From assembly GCA_027003085.1 (NCBI GenBank), contig JALWYR010000021.1:1-8578 (forward strand): a DNA stretch of 8,578 bases, given 5' to 3'. The first letter of the stretch is position 1; every line of letters starts with the position of its first letter. Shown here piece after piece: positions 6,732 through 8,578 of this stretch. Origin of the DNA: Flavobacteriales bacterium (GTDB taxonomy: Bacteria > Bacteroidota > Bacteroidia > Flavobacteriales > Flavobacteriaceae). The position numbers and the translations under genes were made by a program. The notes beneath the pieces were generated by a model that saw only the letters and a program-made list of their open reading frames with translations, did not search any database and had not been told where the DNA came from.

Positions 6732-7430
6732 ATGAAAAAACCCTTGATAGTTGTCCTTACCGGTGCGGGTATTTCCAAAGAAAGCGGCATCCCCACCTTT
6801 CGCGATGCCGGCGGTATGTGGCACAACTACCGCATCGAGGAAGTGGCCACCACCGAGGCCTGGGAAAACAATCCCGCCGCCGTGCTGGAATTTTACAATA
6901 TGCGCCGGCGCCAACTGCGCCAAGTGCATCCCAATGCCGCCCACAAGGCCTTGGCCGCACTGGAAAAAGATTTTCCGGTGCAAATCATCACCCAAAATGT
7001 GGACGACCTTCACGAACGGGGCGGAAGCCGCAATGTGCTCCACCTGCACGGCGAGCTCTGCAAAGCCCGAAGCCAGCGCAATCCCCACCTGATTTACCCT
7101 TGGTGCGACGACCTGCACCTTGGCGACAAAGCCGACGACGGCGCCCAATTGCGTCCGCACATCGTGCTGTTCGGCGAAGCCGTTCCCCTGTTGCCCGAAG
7201 CCGCCCAATGGGCCCGCCGGGCCGATATCTTCCTCATTGTGGGCACATCCTTGCAGGTTTATCCGGCAGCAGGATTAGTTCACGAAACCCGTCCCGAGGT
7301 ACCGGTTTACTACATCGATCCCGCGGCCCAAGCGGTGTCTGTGCCCAATCCTTTGCATTTGGTTCGCGAGCCCGCCACGCGTGGCGTGCCTTTGGTCATC
7401 CAAAAAATCCGCGATGATTTTACCGGCTGA
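6732..7430 (+). CDS. NAD-dependent protein deacylase, Sir2/CobB-like (SIRT5-type)
   Basis: This 232-residue sirtuin should remove acyl groups from protein lysines using NAD+ in the cytosol. Seen here: NAD-binding GAGIS at 11-15 and GIPTFRD at 19-25; QNVDDLH at 88-94; the catalytic His106 in HLHGE; and GTSLQVYPA near the C-terminus. Y55 and R58 (FYNMRRR) match the Tyr-x-x-Arg pair that binds succinyl or malonyl groups in SIRT5 and CobB, so desuccinylase activity is likely. Only two cysteines (C110, C125) occur where zinc-binding sirtuins have four, so the zinc module is probably degenerate. ATG 6732 is chosen because the longer in-frame start (6669) lies inside rnpB. TATCTTTT (6717-6724) is an imperfect promoter candidate. 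The 3' end overlaps the next gene by 17 bases. Confidence 0.93.
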   Translation: MKKPLIVVLTGAGISKESGIPTFRDAGGMWHNYRIEEVATTEAWENNPAAVLEFYNMRRRQLRQVHPNAAHKALAALEKDFPVQIITQNVDDLHERGGSRNVLHLHGELCKARSQRNPHLIYPWCDDLHLGDKADDGAQLRPHIVLFGEAVPLLPEAAQWARRADIFLIVGTSLQVYPAAGLVHETRPEVPVYYIDPAAQAVSVPNPLHLVREPATRGVPLVIQKIRDDFTG

Positions 7431-7968
7431 CTTCTTTGCCCGCCATACGCTAAGTGTAGCCCGCGAACTACCCGGTCATTATCTGTACCGGCGTACGTCC
7501 CAAGGCATTTTCCGTGGCATCATTGCCGAGGTGGAGGCCTATCACGGCCCCGATGATGCCGGCTGCCACTGTGCCAAAGGGCTTACGCCCCGTACGCGTG
7601 TGATGTTCGGGCCGCCCGGGCATATTTACGTTTACCTGATTTACGGCATGTATGATATGCTCAACATCGTTACCATGCCCCAGGGCTTTCCGGCGGCCGT
7701 GCTGATTCGCGGGCTGTTACGTCCCGAATTTTCCAAGGACGGCCAACATTTTGAACCCTTGAAAAAACCCGCCAACGGCCCGGGCAAACTCACGCGCTTG
7801 CTGGGCATCGACAGGCGGTTGAACACCATGCCCCTGGGCAAAGAAACCGGACTTTGGGTAGCAAGAGGCCTGCGACCGGCCAAGCTAAAAACCACCCCGC
7901 GCATCGGTATCGACTATGCGGGCGCTTGGAAGCATAAACCTTGGCGTTTTGTCATCGAAAAATTGTAA
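7414..7968 (+). CDS. 3-methyladenine DNA glycosylase, AAG/MPG family
   Basis: This 184-residue protein belongs to the methylpurine-DNA glycosylase family, which flips out and excises alkylated or deaminated purines to begin base-excision repair. Seen here: EVEAY at 39-43, where E41 and Y43 align with the human catalytic Glu125 and base-stacking Tyr127; GPDDAGCHCAKG (45-56) and TPRTRVMF (58-65), the usual 'H..G.TPR...MF' region; YVYLIYGMYDMLN at 72-84, including the conserved Asn84; and NGPGKLTRLLGI further on. Length is normal for bacterial members. ATG 7414 fits the family N-terminus (ADFF then LGxxL-like); an upstream in-frame ATG at 7381 would extend the overlap with the sirtuin gene. The 17-base overlap with the sirtuin gene suggests translational coupling. 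Confidence 0.93.
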   Translation: MILPADFFARHTLSVARELPGHYLYRRTSQGIFRGIIAEVEAYHGPDDAGCHCAKGLTPRTRVMFGPPGHIYVYLIYGMYDMLNIVTMPQGFPAAVLIRGLLRPEFSKDGQHFEPLKKPANGPGKLTRLLGIDRRLNTMPLGKETGLWVARGLRPAKLKTTPRIGIDYAGAWKHKPWRFVIEKL

Positions 7969-7989
7969 ATTGAGCCAAATTCGGGATTT

Positions 7990-8349
7990 ATGCGCAATTT
8001 TTTATTTCCTGTTCTGCTAGCGTTTTTATTGCTGGCGGCCTGCAAGCAAGGCCCCGTTAAATTGGTGTCGGCACCGGATAAATGGAAGGGCGGTCAATCG
8101 CAGAAAATCATTCTTCGAGGCGTGCGCGAGGCCCGCATCAATGCCATTGGTTTTTGGGTCGATACCATTATTCGCGGCGGCGCCCGGCCGTCCGACACCA
8201 TCCGCATTCCCGCCCTTTCGGGCCTTAAACCGGGCCGGCATACGCTCTACCTTGATTTTTTCCGTCAGGGCCAACATATCCAACGCATCACCCGGGACTT
8301 TATTTGGATTCCCGCCCCGGCAACCGATAGCTTGAACAGGTATAAATAA
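7990..8349 (+). CDS. Small lipoprotein of unknown function
   Basis: This 119-residue protein has a lipoprotein signal peptide: MRNF, a hydrophobic stretch, then the lipobox LLAAC with Cys18 as the lipidation site. The mature part (about 100 residues) looks like a single beta-sandwich: alternating strands such as KIILRGV, IGFWVDTII, HTLYLDFF and DFIWIPA. The layout is reminiscent of the Ig-like domain that precedes the propeller in some Bacteroidota glutaminyl-peptide cyclotransferases, but no such enzyme follows and I cannot confirm the link. The residue after Cys18 is Lys, not the usual Asp inner-membrane retention or a run of acidic export residues. It starts 21 bases after the glycosylase stop with no recognisable promoter, so it is probably the last gene of the sirtuin-glycosylase operon. 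Confidence 0.8.
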   Translation: MRNFLFPVLLAFLLLAACKQGPVKLVSAPDKWKGGQSQKIILRGVREARINAIGFWVDTIIRGGARPSDTIRIPALSGLKPGRHTLYLDFFRQGQHIQRITRDFIWIPAPATDSLNRYK

Positions 8350-8485
8350 ATTTTTTAGGGCGCCCGGCTGCTCACGTTCACGCAAGCCGCCGGCTTTCAC
8401 CTCCGGCTCATCCGGCGGCGCGTTCACGGCGTTGCAGCAAGTGTAAAATGTCGGAAAAGTTGCAGTTATTTTTGTCGAGAACAAA
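8350..8485. repeat. GC-rich inverted-repeat DNA, candidate dispersed repeat
   Basis: An 8-base perfect inverted repeat, GCCGCCGG (8386-8393) and CCGGCGGC (8412-8419), encloses 18 bases. It is bracketed by direct repeats of CGTTCACG (8375-8382 and 8421-8428). The block starts just after the lipoprotein stop and a T-tract. Composition and layout resemble intergenic dispersed repeats common in Bacteroidota. Only one copy is in the window, apart from a loosely similar patch at 6309-6372, so repeat status is inferred. Confidence 0.35.
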
Positions 8486-8488
8486 GCC

Positions 8489-8545
8489 GGCCATCCGAAG
8501 GCATAGCCGTAGCTATGGCAAGGATGGTCAATGCCGTTATCGGCA
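8489..8545. repeat. Two consecutive hairpins at the right edge
   Basis: The first hairpin pairs GGCCATCC (8489-8496) with GGATGGTC (8522-8529, one G-T pair), then, past a small internal loop, CATAGC (8502-8507) with GCTATG (8512-8517) around a CGTA loop. Two bases later TGCCG (8532-8536) pairs with CGGCA (8541-8545) around TTAT, followed by five A residues. It could be part of a repeat family, the end of a mobile element or a structured RNA. The frame on the minus strand is open through it to the window edge. Confidence 0.4.
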
Positions 8546-8578
8546 AAAAGAACAAAACTTGGTGTGAGTATTTTATGC

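Noticed and set aside
6297..7208. 303-codon minus-strand frame spanning rnpB and the sirtuin gene
   Set aside because: It runs antisense through the RNase P RNA core and the sirtuin motifs, so it cannot be a normal gene.
8026..8577. Minus-strand frame open from the right edge down through the lipoprotein gene
   Set aside because: Half of it is antisense to the lipoprotein, which has a clear lipobox. The rest covers hairpins and GC-rich repeats. A gene ending further right cannot be wholly excluded, but nothing recognisable supports it.

Overview
The window looks like chromosomal DNA from a member of the Bacteroidota. Four starts (three protein genes and rnpB) lie just downstream of an exact copy of that phylum's -7 promoter element (TAnnTTTG). 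No strong Shine-Dalgarno sequences are seen. The proteins also fit the phylum: a Flavobacteria-like YchF, a secreted M1 peptidase, a short MarC and a lipoprotein with a classical lipobox. Coding DNA is fairly GC-rich, with many GGCC/GCC words; the first ~430 bases are strikingly AT-rich. I cannot place it below phylum level.

Layout. 1-116 is the tail of an unrecognised gene. 117-432 is AT-rich and non-coding, ending in the promoter of ychF (439-1536, +), a conserved ribosome-associated P-loop ATPase/GTPase. A convergent gap (1537-1762) separates it from a two-gene minus-strand unit: an exported protein of unknown function (2784-2197), then a stand-alone HipA N-terminal-like protein (2170-1763) with no HipA kinase next to it. 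A divergent promoter region (2785-2968) then leads to a large secreted M1 aminopeptidase (2969-5482, +). A strong intrinsic terminator (5502-5528) is followed within about 15 bases by the promoter of a MarC-family membrane protein (5573-6145, +).

After about 260 bases without a gene comes the RNase P RNA gene rnpB (about 6415-6708, +), with its own promoter. Directly behind it, on the same strand and tightly packed, are a sirtuin-type NAD-dependent deacylase (6732-7430), a 3-methyladenine DNA glycosylase of the AAG/MPG family (7414-7968, overlapping the sirtuin by 17 bases) and a small lipoprotein (7990-8349). These three look like one operon, perhaps fed partly by read-through from rnpB. The last 229 bases hold no convincing gene but contain GC-rich inverted repeats and two consecutive hairpins that look like a dispersed repeat or structured element.

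Most of the window is housekeeping. The parts that merit a second look are the orphan HipA-N gene with its secreted partner, the sirtuin lacking zinc-binding cysteines, the rnpB-sirtuin-glycosylase arrangement, and the structured DNA at the right end. I see no convincing novel defence or mobile system, CRISPR array or tRNA.
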